This document shows positions 10,125 to 20,607 of a DNA stretch of 64,000 nt, piece after piece. Within the stretch, counting starts at the first letter, position 1, and each line of letters opens with the position of its first letter. The position numbers and the translations under genes were made by a program. The stretch comes from Paracoccaceae bacterium. GTDB lineage: Bacteria; Pseudomonadota; Alphaproteobacteria; Rhodobacterales; Rhodobacteraceae. The stretch is taken from contig JANQRE010000004.1 in assembly GCA_028284705.1 (NCBI GenBank), positions 248,001 to 312,000 of the forward strand, written 5' to 3'. The notes beneath the pieces were generated by a model, which worked only from the letters and a program-made list of their open reading frames with translations, was not told the DNA's origin and did not search any database.

Positions 10125-10634
10125 ATGAGTTTACAGGAACCTGTGCGCGCACCCGGAACGCTTCCGGTGATGCAAGATTTCATGAGCTCCTATTTGGAGA
10201 GCTTGTCATTGGTGGAGCGGCTCCACCGGCTGCTGCTGGACGTGATCAAGGACGAGTTCGAACGGCTCGGCATTCTCGACATCAACGCGGTGCAAGCGCT
10301 GCTTTTGTTCAATATCGGCGACAACGAAGTGACGGCGGGCGAGCTGAAATCGCGCGGCTATTATCAGGGTTCGAACGTCTCTTACAATCTCAAGAAACTG
10401 GTCGAAATGGGCTACATGCACCACCAACGTTGCGAGATTGATCGCCGCTCAGTGCGCGTGAAACTGACACAGGCGGGCCGCGAGGTTCGCGATCATGTGG
10501 CCGCACTTTTCGAACGCCACGCTGAAGGTCTGGAACGCAACGGGCTTCTGGGTGTGAACGGTGTTGACGAGATCAACGGCTCCCTGCGCCGGATGGAGCG
10601 CTACTGGTCCGACCAGATCCGCTACATTTACTGA
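10125..10634 (+). CDS. MarR-type winged-helix regulator (LdtR/PetP-like)
   Basis: 169 residues. The winged helix occupies about residues 45-130: NAVQALLLFNIGDNEVTAGE, a recognition helix around YYQGSNVSYNLKKLVEMGY, and a wing HHQRCEIDRRSVRVKLT. The length and the long N- and C-terminal helices resemble the conserved alphaproteobacterial MarR group that includes LdtR of Liberibacter and PetP of Rhodobacter. An internal ATG (residue 16, MQDFMSSYLES) could be the real start. It is convergent with ccmD with only 10 bases between. Confidence 0.8.
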   Translation: MSLQEPVRAPGTLPVMQDFMSSYLESLSLVERLHRLLLDVIKDEFERLGILDINAVQALLLFNIGDNEVTAGELKSRGYYQGSNVSYNLKKLVEMGYMHHQRCEIDRRSVRVKLTQAGREVRDHVAALFERHAEGLERNGLLGVNGVDEINGSLRRMERYWSDQIRYIY

Positions 10635-10644
10635 TCCGAAAATC

Positions 10645-10809
10645 TCAACGGGTGTTGGCCTGGCCGGACGTCTCGGTCTCGACCCGCTCAAGCTCGGCCT
10701 TCACCCGCTTGGAACGCCACAGGCTCAACGCGACAATCGCGACAATAAGGGCGATGGAGACCGCGTAAGAGCCCAGTACCGCATCGGCATATTTCCCAAG
10801 ATCAGGCAT
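10645..10809 (-). CDS. ccmD: heme exporter protein CcmD
   Basis: A 54-residue protein: MPDLGKYADAVLGSYAVS at the start, one transmembrane helix (about residues 12-31), then a basic-acidic tail (WRSKRVKAELERVE). This is the standard CcmD plan, the small membrane subunit that helps release holo-CcmE from the CcmABC heme-loading complex. It begins six bases after the ccmC stop and is the last gene of ccmABCD. Confidence 0.9.
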   Translation of the reverse strand: MPDLGKYADAVLGSYAVSIALIVAIVALSLWRSKRVKAELERVETETSGQANTR

Positions 10810-10815
10810 ATCGGA

Positions 10816-11577
10816 TCAGGCCTCCTTCGGAGTGGCTGAGGGGCTCGTGTCATTCAAGCGCTGCCGTGCGCGCAAGGCGGAAATCCGGCGGGCGCGGATT
10901 TCGGTGCGGGTTCGGATCAGGACGAGCGCCACGAAGAGCAAAACGAAGCCCGCAATGCAGACCAAAAGCGGGAAATAGAACACATCCGCGACATTCTCTT
11001 CCTTGTCGAGTGACAGCGACGCGCCCTGATGCAGCCCTTGATTCCAGAAATTCACCGCATAGCGGCTCAAGAGCGCAAAGACCGAGCCCACCAGACATAA
11101 AACCGAAGTCAGATCGGCGGCGGTATCGGAGTTTTCGATCGCCTCCCAGAGCGCGATGTAGCCCAGATAAAACAAAAACAGGATCAGAAACGAGGTCAGC
11201 CGCGGGTCCCAGGCCCAATAGGTGCCCCACATCGGCTGGCCCCAAAGCGCGCCCGTTGCCAGCGCGATCAGCGTCATCGTCACGCCGATGGGTGCCGCTG
11301 CGCGCGCCGCCAAGGCAGAGACATGATGCCGCCGCACGATCCAGATCAGCGAACAGACCAGCATCATCAGCCACGCATTGATCGCCATCAGGGCGGAGGG
11401 CACGTGCAGATAGATGATCTTCACAGTCGAGCCCTGCCGGAAATCATCCGGGGTGAAGAAAAAACCCCATATCAGGCCCACGACAAGGCAAAGAAGCGAT
11501 CCGATGGCGACCCAGGGCAGAAGCCAGCTGGATGTCTCCATGAACTTCTTCGGATTTGCGTATTCCCAGAACGACAT
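10816..11577 (-). CDS. ccmC: heme exporter/heme-handling protein CcmC
   Basis: 253 residues with six transmembrane helices. The heme-handling tryptophan-rich signature GTYWAWDPRLTS (about 118-129) is present, with the flanking His residues (YLHVPS and GLHQGAS) that ligate heme. CcmC loads heme onto CcmE at the periplasmic face. The open frame could begin at 11613, but homologues start MSFWEYANP, so 11577 is chosen. Third gene of the ccmABCD operon, about 66 bases after ccmB. Confidence 0.92.
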   Translation of the reverse strand: MSFWEYANPKKFMETSSWLLPWVAIGSLLCLVVGLIWGFFFTPDDFRQGSTVKIIYLHVPSALMAINAWLMMLVCSLIWIVRRHHVSALAARAAAPIGVTMTLIALATGALWGQPMWGTYWAWDPRLTSFLILFLFYLGYIALWEAIENSDTAADLTSVLCLVGSVFALLSRYAVNFWNQGLHQGASLSLDKEENVADVFYFPLLVCIAGFVLLFVALVLIRTRTEIRARRISALRARQRLNDTSPSATPKEA

Positions 11578-11643
11578 GGCCCGGAATTTAGGCGAAGCGC
11601 CCTGCGCCCACAAGCGCCGCCAACGTAAGCGTGATGGTGCAAA

Positions 11644-12300
11644 TCACCGCAGGTTCACGCGTAGGGCGGAGGCGGTCGCGAAGGGCAGGGCGGCCACACA
11701 CCCGGCCGTGATACCGGCGACAAACAAGAGCGGTGTGCTGGCCGCCAACCCTTCCGCGCCGCGGCGCACGCATTCTGCGCCGAAGATCAGGGTCGGGACA
11801 TAGAGGGGCAGAACCAACAGCGAGATCAACAGCCCGCCGCGCTTCAACCCGACCGTAAGCGCCGCTCCAAACGCGCCGATCAGCGACAGGGCGGGTGTGC
11901 CGAGTGCCAGAGAACTCACCAGCCAGACCACCGCCTCGCCCGGAAGGCTCAGAAAAACCCCAAGAAACGGGGCGGCGACAGTTAGGGGCAGACCGGTGGT
12001 TAACCAATGCGTCAGCGCCTTCAGCAAAGCCAAGCTTTCGAGCGGCAAGGGCGATGTGGCCAGAAGGTCCAGCGATCCATCCTCGAAATCGAGTTGAAAG
12101 ATGCGATCCAGCGATAACAGACAGGCCAAAAGCGCCCCGACCCAGAGCACACCGGGCGCGATGCGGGACAAGAGTTCGCTTTGTGGTCCGACGCCAAACG
12201 GGATCAGCACCACGAGGATCAGGAAAAACGCCAGCGCCAGGCCGAATCCACCGCCCGAGCGCAAGGTCAGCGCAAGGTCACGGCGCAAAAGCGCGATCAC
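11644..12300 (-). CDS. ccmB: heme exporter membrane subunit CcmB
   Basis: 218 residues, six hydrophobic helices, beginning [16 protein letters not shown] as in CcmB proteins. It is the membrane partner of the CcmA ATPase in System I cytochrome c maturation. It uses GTG as start, overlapping the ccmA stop (GTGA), which supports translational coupling. Confidence 0.92.
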   Translation of the reverse strand: MIALLRRDLALTLRSGGGFGLALAFFLILVVLIPFGVGPQSELLSRIAPGVLWVGALLACLLSLDRIFQLDFEDGSLDLLATSPLPLESLALLKALTHWLTTGLPLTVAAPFLGVFLSLPGEAVVWLVSSLALGTPALSLIGAFGAALTVGLKRGGLLISLLVLPLYVPTLIFGAECVRRGAEGLAASTPLLFVAGITAGCVAALPFATASALRVNLR

Positions 12301-12917
12301 AGGAAGGCCTCGTCAAATGCGCCCGAGGTGGTGTCCGGATCGTGCCGGAACTGCGAAAGCTCCAACACCCGTGCCGACGGCAGTCCCAAATCGATATGGG
12401 TCGCGATGATCGCGGCGCCTCCGATCTCAAGGTGCGCGGTGACGGCCTGGGCGAACCATCCGACGGCTTCGGCATCCAGGGACACGGTCGGTTCATCCAG
12501 TGCCCAGAGGCTGCGGCCGGTTAGAAGCAGCCGCGCCAATGACAGGCGCCGCTTTTGTCCGGCCGACAGATGCATCGCGCGGCGGCCCATCAGGGCCGAC
12601 AAGCTGAACGCCTCGACCGCCGGTGCGATGTCGCGCGTGCCGTAGACCTCGGCCCAGAACCTCAGGTTTTCAGCCACCGAAAGCTGTGCCTTCAACCCGT
12701 CCGCGTGGGCCGCGTAGGCAACGTCATCGAAGCCAAAACCGATCTCACCCGAAACCGGCGGGGTCAATCCGGCCAGGCACCGCAGAAGCGTGGTCTTCCC
12801 CGCGCCATTCGGTGCGCGAAGGATCAGTGCTTCGCCACCGCCGACCGAAAACGACACGCCCGACAGGATCGTCACTTCGCCCCTACGGCACGCCAGATTT
12901 GAAACCGAAAAACCCAT
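12297..12917 (-). CDS. ccmA: heme exporter ATP-binding subunit CcmA
   Basis: A compact ABC ATPase of 206 residues. Walker [10 protein letters not shown], signature [15 protein letters not shown], Walker [13 protein letters not shown]. In System I it drives release of holo-CcmE. The frame is open to a GTG at 12947; I prefer the ATG at 12917, which gives the usual short N-terminus ([14 protein letters not shown]). First gene of ccmABCD and divergent from acnA. Confidence 0.9.
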   Translation of the reverse strand: MGFSVSNLACRRGEVTILSGVSFSVGGGEALILRAPNGAGKTTLLRCLAGLTPPVSGEIGFGFDDVAYAAHADGLKAQLSVAENLRFWAEVYGTRDIAPAVEAFSLSALMGRRAMHLSAGQKRRLSLARLLLTGRSLWALDEPTVSLDAEAVGWFAQAVTAHLEIGGAAIIATHIDLGLPSARVLELSQFRHDPDTTSGAFDEAFL

Positions 12918-12971
12918 TGCGACCCCGCTTAACCCATCCAAAATCACAAGAGAAGCGCTTGATCACCCCAA

Positions 12972-12990
12972 ATTGCATACCATTGCATAC
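12972..12990. promoter_or_regulatory. tandem ATTGCATAC repeat upstream of acnA
   Basis: ATTGCATAC occurs twice in direct orientation, 12972-12980 and 12982-12990, exactly one helical turn apart. It lies in the 165-base region between divergent ccmA and acnA, about 100 bases before the acnA start. This spacing suits a protein bound to one face of the DNA. The binding factor is unknown. Confidence 0.35.
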
Positions 12991-13082
12991 AAAAATTGTC
13001 GCAGGGACCGGTTTGCCCCTTGATTGAGGGTCGCCCAAGGCGCTAGAGCAGGGCTAAATTCCATTTTCACCGGGAGCGCGCC

Positions 13083-15770
<2,688 letters not shown>

Positions 15771-15810
15771 ATCGGCAGGTATTGCGCCGCGCTGACGCGC
15801 GTCGCGGTGT

Positions 15811-15852
15811 GCGAGGGGCCAGCCCTTCGCGCTCCCCGGGGTATTTTTTTTT
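15811..15852 (+). terminator. acnA terminator
   Basis: An 8-bp stem GCGAGGGG/CCCTTCGC (one G-T pair, loop CCAG) is followed by CCCCGGGG and a run of nine T. It lies 40 bases after the acnA stop. The CCCCGG-GTATTTTTT-GGAC wording is one I recall often seeing between genes in Rhodobacteraceae, so it may be a dispersed element as well as a terminator. Confidence 0.7.
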
Positions 15853-15906
15853 GGACCAATGAAGGGGCGCTTTGACATCTGCCCCCTTTTTTCGTGAGGT
15901 GGTCAG

Positions 15907-16353
15907 ATGAAAGGCTTCCCCGATCTGCCGCCGCTCTGGCTTTTGCTGTTTCTGGCTCTGAACTGGCTGCTTTCGACGATCATTCCCGGCAACCCATCGG
16001 CGCCGGTGCTGGTCTGGGTCGGATGGGCGCTGATCGGTCTCGGGCTCATCCTCATTGCCTGGTCGGCCCTCTGGTTCTGGCGCAAGAAAACCACCATCGA
16101 GCCGCATCACACACCCGAAACTCTGATCATCGAAGGTCCATACCGCCTTTCACGCAATCCGATTTATCTGGCGTTGATCATCATCCTGCTCGGTGCCGTC
16201 ATCGGACGGGGTCAGCCTGCGGGGCTGATCCTGGTGCCGATCTTCTTCGGCATCCTGATGCGCCGTTTCGTGATCCCAGAAGAGCAGGGTTTGCGCGCGG
16301 CCTTTGGCGCGGAAGCAGAAACCTATCTCAGCCGCACAAGACGGTGGTTGTAG
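15907..16353 (+). CDS. isoprenylcysteine carboxyl methyltransferase-like membrane protein
   Basis: 148 residues, four or more hydrophobic segments. The C-terminal half has the ICMT/PEMT-type pattern: LIIEGPYRLSRNPIYLALI, then a helix and RRFVIPEEQGLRAAFGAEAE with YLSRTRRWL at the end. Such proteins methylate small molecules or lipids using S-adenosylmethionine in the membrane; the substrate is unknown. It reads downstream of the acnA terminator. Confidence 0.8.
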   Translation: MKGFPDLPPLWLLLFLALNWLLSTIIPGNPSAPVLVWVGWALIGLGLILIAWSALWFWRKKTTIEPHHTPETLIIEGPYRLSRNPIYLALIIILLGAVIGRGQPAGLILVPIFFGILMRRFVIPEEQGLRAAFGAEAETYLSRTRRWL

Positions 16354-16358
16354 CCCAG

Positions 16359-16373
16359 CATCATGACATGATG
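16359..16373. promoter_or_regulatory. CATCATG-A-CATGATG palindrome
   Basis: A perfect 7-1-7 inverted repeat six bases after the methyltransferase-like gene and about 75 bases before the DUF1223 gene. Its position suits an operator for the downstream gene, but the half-sites are low in complexity, so chance is possible. Confidence 0.25.
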
Positions 16374-16448
16374 ATCGCAAAGGCTTGATTGGCCAGGTTA
16401 TCTCCCACAGATTAGGTGTCGGTCAGATCGAGACAAACGGGACTTCAC

Positions 16449-17153
16449 ATGCGCACCACATTGATCGCCGGATTGCTGGCCTTGACCCAGTTCGCGACCC
16501 CGACGGCGGCCACCGCTGACAATGTTGTTGTTGAGCTTTTCACCTCGCAAGGCTGTTCCTCCTGCCCGCCCGCCGACGAACTGCTTGGCGAAGTGGCCGA
16601 GCGGCCCGGGGTGATCGCCCTCTCGTTGCATGTGGATTACTGGGACTACCTTGGCTGGAAGGATCAGTTCGCCAATCCGGCCTTCACAACTCGTCAGCGC
16701 GGCTATGCGCGCATGGCTGGCAGCACAATGATCTACACGCCACAAATGGTGATCGGCGGGACGGATCATATCGTCGGCACCAAGGCGATGAAACTGGCTG
16801 ACATGCTGCGGCTCCATGCAGCGAAAGAGGCGACCGTTGCGCTACAATTGCGCCGTGAGGGCGATGTGCTTGGCATTGAAGCCGCACCGCAGGACGGGGC
16901 GCGTGTCCCGCCGCGCATGCTTCTGCAACTGGTGCGCTACTCTCCGAAGGAGAACGTTGCCATTGAGCGCGGTGAGAATGCGGGCCGGACAATCACCTAC
17001 CACAACGTGGTGACCGACTGGATTTTGATCGGCGAATGGAACGGCGCGGCGCCGCTCCAGAAACAGGTCACGGCAGAGGGCGATAACCCGGCGGTAGTGA
17101 TCGTTCAGGACGGCGAGTCCGGACCGATATTGGCCGCCGCCCGGGTGGAGTGA
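16449..17153 (+). CDS. DUF1223 thioredoxin-like secreted protein
   Basis: 234 residues with a signal peptide (MRTTLIAGLLALTQF, cleavage near ATAADN). DUF1223 begins at VVELFTSQGCSSCPPADELL's first strand, with the CxxC-like GCSSC pair at the thioredoxin active-site position, followed by HVDYWDYLGWKDQF and TPQMVIGG. Probably periplasmic; a redox role is inferred only from the fold. I choose the ATG at 16449 over the frame opening at 16416 because it gives a proper signal peptide. The last 49 bases overlap the acyltransferase gene on the opposite strand. Confidence 0.85.
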   Translation: MRTTLIAGLLALTQFATPTAATADNVVVELFTSQGCSSCPPADELLGEVAERPGVIALSLHVDYWDYLGWKDQFANPAFTTRQRGYARMAGSTMIYTPQMVIGGTDHIVGTKAMKLADMLRLHAAKEATVALQLRREGDVLGIEAAPQDGARVPPRMLLQLVRYSPKENVAIERGENAGRTITYHNVVTDWILIGEWNGAAPLQKQVTAEGDNPAVVIVQDGESGPILAAARVE

Positions 17154-18052
17154 CGGATTTCCGCCTGTTCCGGCTTCCAACGTCGGTGAATCCAGAACCA
17201 TTGTTCCATGTGCTGGCGCACCAGAACCTCCAGATTGTCGTTCATCGCCTGGGTCATCTCTTCCGGCGTGCCATGCGGGATTGGCGCTTCACAGAGCACT
17301 TCGAAATCCAACCCGTTCGCCGCCCGGATGCCATAGACGGGTACCACGAGTGCGTCATATTTGAGCGCCAGCTCGGCGGCTGAAATGGCCGTGGGCGCGG
17401 GCTTGCCGAAGAACTCCAGATCAGCGCCTTCCCAGATGTAGAGGTCGTTCAGGAACCCCGCCATCCCGCCTCCACGCAGATGTTTGACAAGCCCGCCAAG
17501 GCCACGCCGTCCGCGGGGGAAGACCGGCTCGCCGATCTTGCTGATCGCGGCGACGTAGTGAGGATTGAAGTAGCCGTTATTCATCTCCCGGTAGAGTGCG
17601 CCGACATGAAAACCCGCGGCAATCAGCGCGGCGCGCGGCGCGTCGTAATTGCCGAAATGTCCGGTGATCAAAACGACCGGACGCATGGCAGCGTGGGCTT
17701 CCTTCAAGGCGGCAACGCCCGGACCGGCCAGTGAGGCTTCCGAGAACCGCGCGGTGAACTCCTTGCCCGACCAAATCTCGATCAGGGTGCGACCGGCATT
17801 GTCGGGCACGGCTCGGATCAGGCGCTTCACTTCCGCTTCGGGCAGGTCCGGCATGACATGGGCGAGGTTTTTGCGCACGCGTTTTGCATAGCCCGCGACG
17901 GGCGCGATAAGCCGCGACACGACCCAGCCTGCAATCGGCACGCGCCAGCGATAGGGCAGCAGCATCGCCAACCCGATGATCGCGCGGATCAACTGAAAGG
18001 TGACGAAATCAGCGGGGGTCTTTCGACCGGCAGAGGTCTCGAAGCGGGCCAT
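17105..18052 (-). CDS. lysophospholipid/lipid A-type acyltransferase (LpxL/HtrB-like)
   Basis: 315 residues with a membrane anchor near residues 18-45. The HX4D acyltransferase motif HFGNYD lies in VLITGHFGNYDAPRAAL, with downstream FPRGRRG and LNDLYIWEGADLEFFGKPAP. The usual family C-terminus WIHRRWKP is followed by an extra tail of about 20 residues, which is the part overlapping the convergent DUF1223 gene. Likely transfers a secondary acyl chain to lipid A or a lysophospholipid. The ATG at 18052 is six bases after the DMT gene stop, so it may be co-transcribed with the nitrile hydratase genes. Confidence 0.85.
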   Translation of the reverse strand: MARFETSAGRKTPADFVTFQLIRAIIGLAMLLPYRWRVPIAGWVVSRLIAPVAGYAKRVRKNLAHVMPDLPEAEVKRLIRAVPDNAGRTLIEIWSGKEFTARFSEASLAGPGVAALKEAHAAMRPVVLITGHFGNYDAPRAALIAAGFHVGALYREMNNGYFNPHYVAAISKIGEPVFPRGRRGLGGLVKHLRGGGMAGFLNDLYIWEGADLEFFGKPAPTAISAAELALKYDALVVPVYGIRAANGLDFEVLCEAPIPHGTPEEMTQAMNDNLEVLVRQHMEQWFWIHRRWKPEQAEIRHSTRAAANIGPDSPS

Positions 18053-18058
18053 CAAAGC

Positions 18059-18916
18059 TCATGTGTTGCGGGTCTCGCGGTGCCAGACATAAAGCCCGGC
18101 CCCGACGATCACAAGCGCGCCCGCGATAACCGGCGGATCGGGCAGGACGCCGAAAATCACCGCCTCCCAGAAGGTCGCAAAAATGAGTGCGATGTAAGCA
18201 AATGGCGCAAGCAGTGAGGCTTCTGCTTGCGACAGCGCGCGGATCAGCAAGAGCTGTCCTGCGGCCCCGAACGCGCCGATGGCGACAAGCGGCAAAATCG
18301 CAGTGCCCGGAACCGACACCCAGTTGAAGGGCACCAGCAGGGTGAGGACCGCGCTGCCTGCGAGGCCGGTGTAGAACAGCGAGGTCCAGACATCCTCGTT
18401 ACGGCCCGCCGCGCGGGTGGCGAGATTGTAGGCGGAGTAACACAGCATGCCCGCGACCGGCAGAAACAGGGCGGGCGTGAAGCTCTCCGCTCCGGGACGC
18501 AGTACGATCATCGCCCCGATCAGGGCCGCACAGGCCGCAATTGCGCGTTTTGGGCCGAAGTGTTCACCCAGGAATATCGCGGCTCCCAACATGATCACGA
18601 TGGGCGAAAGCTGCATGATTACCGTGACCTCGACCAGCGTCACATAGCGAAATGCGGTGAAAAAGAACCCGGTCGCAGCCAGTAGGATCAAGGCGCGGAA
18701 GGCCTGTAAAAATGGGCGACCCGTTTGTGCAACCTCGCGCAGGCGCGGGGCCACCAGGATCAATACGATCAGCATCTGCCCGCCATAACGCGCCCAAAGC
18801 GTCTGCACGGTCGAGACCTGCCCCGCGAGCAGCTTCGCCATCACGTCCATCAGGGTGAAACAAAACACACCGGCGATCATCAGAAAGATCGCGGAGCGGG
18901 TCTGGGATGCGCTCAA
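18059..18916 (-). CDS. EamA/DMT superfamily transporter
   Basis: 285 residues, about ten transmembrane helices in two EamA repeats (first about 8-140, second about 150-280). It is a drug/metabolite-type exporter or importer; the substrate is unknown. The frame starts at TTG, overlapping the stop of the nitrile hydratase alpha gene (TTGA), so it is probably translated by coupling. The alternative ATG (residue 13) would cut into the first helix. The operon position hints at transport of an amide, acid or nitrile (inference). Confidence 0.8.
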   Translation of the reverse strand: MSASQTRSAIFLMIAGVFCFTLMDVMAKLLAGQVSTVQTLWARYGGQMLIVLILVAPRLREVAQTGRPFLQAFRALILLAATGFFFTAFRYVTLVEVTVIMQLSPIVIMLGAAIFLGEHFGPKRAIAACAALIGAMIVLRPGAESFTPALFLPVAGMLCYSAYNLATRAAGRNEDVWTSLFYTGLAGSAVLTLLVPFNWVSVPGTAILPLVAIGAFGAAGQLLLIRALSQAEASLLAPFAYIALIFATFWEAVIFGVLPDPPVIAGALVIVGAGLYVWHRETRNT

Positions 18917-19557
18917 GCGGGGCTCTTGGGCAGGCCTGTGCCGATCATGCTGTCCCGCGTCACCAGTTCCGCAAGAGCCGCCTCTTCCATCCCGTCGGTG
19001 CCATCGGGGCGGGCCGGGAGCACGACGTACCGCATGTCGGCAGTGGAATCATGCACGCGCACGGTCACGTCGTCGGGCAGGTCGACGCCAAACTCACGCA
19101 GCACCGCGCGGGGTTCGCGTACTGCGCGGGAGCGGTACTCGCGGGTCTTGTACCAATCGGGTGGGAGACCCAGAAGGTTGCGCGGATAGCAGGAGCAGAG
19201 CGTGCAGACGATCAGGTTATGGGTGTCCGCGGTATTCTCCACCGCGATCAGATTGAGCGGTCCGATATCGAAGCCCATTTCCTTGGACGCGGCGGAGGCA
19301 TCTTCCAACAGCCGCGCCTTGAACGCCGGATCGGTCCAGGCCCGCGCCACAACTGCCGCCCCATTGGCGGGCGAGCGGGAATCCATCGCCCCGATCTGAT
19401 CGGCGACCTCCGCCGCGGTCACTTCGCCTTTCTCGATCATCAACTCGCGCACGGCGATTTCCATGCATTGCCAATAGCTTAGCGGCGTATCGTTGTCCTC
19501 GCGAAACGGATGGCCCGAGGGCGAGAGATGGTCGTGATCATGGTGGTCATGGGGCAT
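18913..19557 (-). CDS. nthA: nitrile hydratase alpha subunit, cobalt type
   Basis: 214 residues. The metal-binding claw VCTLCSCY (Cys118, Cys121, Ser122, Cys123) followed by PRNLLGLPPDWYK is intact. The Thr between the first two Cys is the cobalt-type form (the iron type has Ser). The enzyme hydrates nitriles to amides in the cytoplasm. The N-terminus is His/Asp-rich (HDHHDHDH within the first 10 residues), possibly a metal-delivery tail. It lies six bases after the C-terminal half of the beta subunit and overlaps the DMT transporter gene. Confidence 0.92.
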   Translation of the reverse strand: MPHDHHDHDHLSPSGHPFREDNDTPLSYWQCMEIAVRELMIEKGEVTAAEVADQIGAMDSRSPANGAAVVARAWTDPAFKARLLEDASAASKEMGFDIGPLNLIAVENTADTHNLIVCTLCSCYPRNLLGLPPDWYKTREYRSRAVREPRAVLREFGVDLPDDVTVRVHDSTADMRYVVLPARPDGTDGMEEAALAELVTRDSMIGTGLPKSPA

Positions 19558-19563
19558 GCGGCT

Positions 19564-19833
19564 TTAGACCTTCACCAGCCAGTGTTCATAAATCTCGGCA
19601 TCAACCGTGTCAGTCGGGCGTTCGGCGTCAGGCCAGACCTCACCCATCTCAAAGCGCACCCGGTAGAGCAGTTTTTCCTCGGCTACGACGCCATAGGCCA
19701 GTTGTTCGGGGTTTTTGAAGGGTCGGATCGCGCGCTCGATCACCCCGCGTTTGCCGCGCAGGTAATGCGGCGTGCGCACATGGCCGGGCGGGTAGCGGCG
19801 CTTCACGGTGACCTGCGTGCCGGGTTCAAACAT
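19564..19833 (-). CDS. nitrile hydratase beta subunit, C-terminal (SH3-like) half
   Basis: About 89 residues corresponding to the C-terminal SH3-like barrel of nitrile hydratase beta: FEPGTQVTVKRRYPPGHVRT, YLRGKRGVIERA, LLYRVRFEMGEVW. The ATG at 19833 overlaps the stop of the upstream N-terminal-half gene by eight bases; ATGs at 19848 and 19860 are alternatives. Together with the upstream gene it makes a split beta subunit, the arrangement known from thiocyanate hydrolase and toyocamycin nitrile hydratase. The frame differs from the upstream gene. Confidence 0.85.
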   Translation of the reverse strand: MFEPGTQVTVKRRYPPGHVRTPHYLRGKRGVIERAIRPFKNPEQLAYGVVAEEKLLYRVRFEMGEVWPDAERPTDTVDAEIYEHWLVKV

Positions 19834-20170
19834 CCTGCGCTGCCCCATAGGTGTCGCCACGCGCCTGAACCTCTTCCATTTTCGCCGCCAGCTCCTCCAG
19901 CGAATAGACGCCCGCCTCGATCAGGTTCTGGTTCACCGAGGCGATCCAGCGCTCGTAATAGCTCATCGTCTCAAACGCTTCGGGGCCCATGTCTTCCAAG
20001 GCACGGCGCAGGCCATCCACGGTGAAATGCCCCCGGGCCGAGCCCAGGATCATCAGCGCATCGACGCGTTTCTCCCACAGCGCGAAGTCGTGCTCATCGA
20101 AATTGATCTCACCGGCGGGATCGCCGCCCATGTCGTGCCAGCGGCGCGCGGTCTCGGAAATGTCGCTCAT
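19826..20170 (-). CDS. nitrile hydratase beta subunit, N-terminal half (or activator homologue)
   Basis: 114 residues matching the helical N-terminal part of nitrile hydratase beta: FDEHDFALWEKRVDALMI, then FTVDGLRRALEDM, then SYYERWIASVNQNLIEAGV and YSLEELAAKM. Cobalt-type maturation proteins (P14K-like activators) are homologous to this same region, so it could be the activator, the structural half-subunit, or both. No other activator gene is nearby. First gene of the nitrile hydratase - transporter - acyltransferase run. Confidence 0.8.
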   Translation of the reverse strand: MSDISETARRWHDMGGDPAGEINFDEHDFALWEKRVDALMILGSARGHFTVDGLRRALEDMGPEAFETMSYYERWIASVNQNLIEAGVYSLEELAAKMEEVQARGDTYGAAQDV

Positions 20171-20191
20171 GCGGGCACGCTAGGCCGACCT

Positions 20192-20602
20192 CTAGGCTTG
20201 CGCAAGCGCCTCGATCTGTCCGGCCAGTTGCGGCATTGGAAAGCCGGCATCCGCCAGCGTGTCGATGATCGATTGCGTGGGCTGTTTGCCCGCCTGACTG
20301 AGCGCCCAGACAATCGCCGAGCGTGTGCCGGAGGCGCAGTAGGCCAGCGTTTTGCCTTGCTCGACCTGCGCCTCGATGTTTTCCATCGTCAGCTGCCCCG
20401 AGACCACCGGGTTGTCGGCGAATGTCAGCCCCGCCGCTTCTGCTGCGGCGCGAATGTCGTCGGGCTGATCACCAAGCGCGCTTTCATAAATCGGCCGGTT
20501 GCAGATGATATGGGCGAAGCCCGCCTCTTTGATCGCCTCGATGTCATGGGCGTGGATTTGCGGGGACACCGCGAAACTCGGGGACAGCACTCGAATATCC
20601 AT
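20192..20602 (-). CDS. TIGR01244/DUF442 sulfur-metabolism phosphatase-like protein
   Basis: 136 residues with the dual-specificity-phosphatase/rhodanese-like fold of the DUF442 (beta-lactamase hydrolase-like, Blh N-terminal) family. The active loop CASGTRS starts at Cys89, and FAHIICNRP with the acidic DQPDD precede it. In other bacteria this domain is fused to or encoded beside a persulfide dioxygenase, and likely handles persulfide sulfur. Starts five bases after the YeeE-like gene; last gene of the 22353-20192 operon. Confidence 0.85.
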   Translation of the reverse strand: MDIRVLSPSFAVSPQIHAHDIEAIKEAGFAHIICNRPIYESALGDQPDDIRAAAEAAGLTFADNPVVSGQLTMENIEAQVEQGKTLAYCASGTRSAIVWALSQAGKQPTQSIIDTLADAGFPMPQLAGQIEALAQA

Positions 20603-20607
20603 GCCGC

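Noticed and set aside
19826-19860. Single broken nitrile hydratase beta gene (frameshift)
   Set aside because: Both halves have sensible starts and the three-subunit arrangement is known, so I keep two genes, while noting that a sequencing error cannot be excluded.
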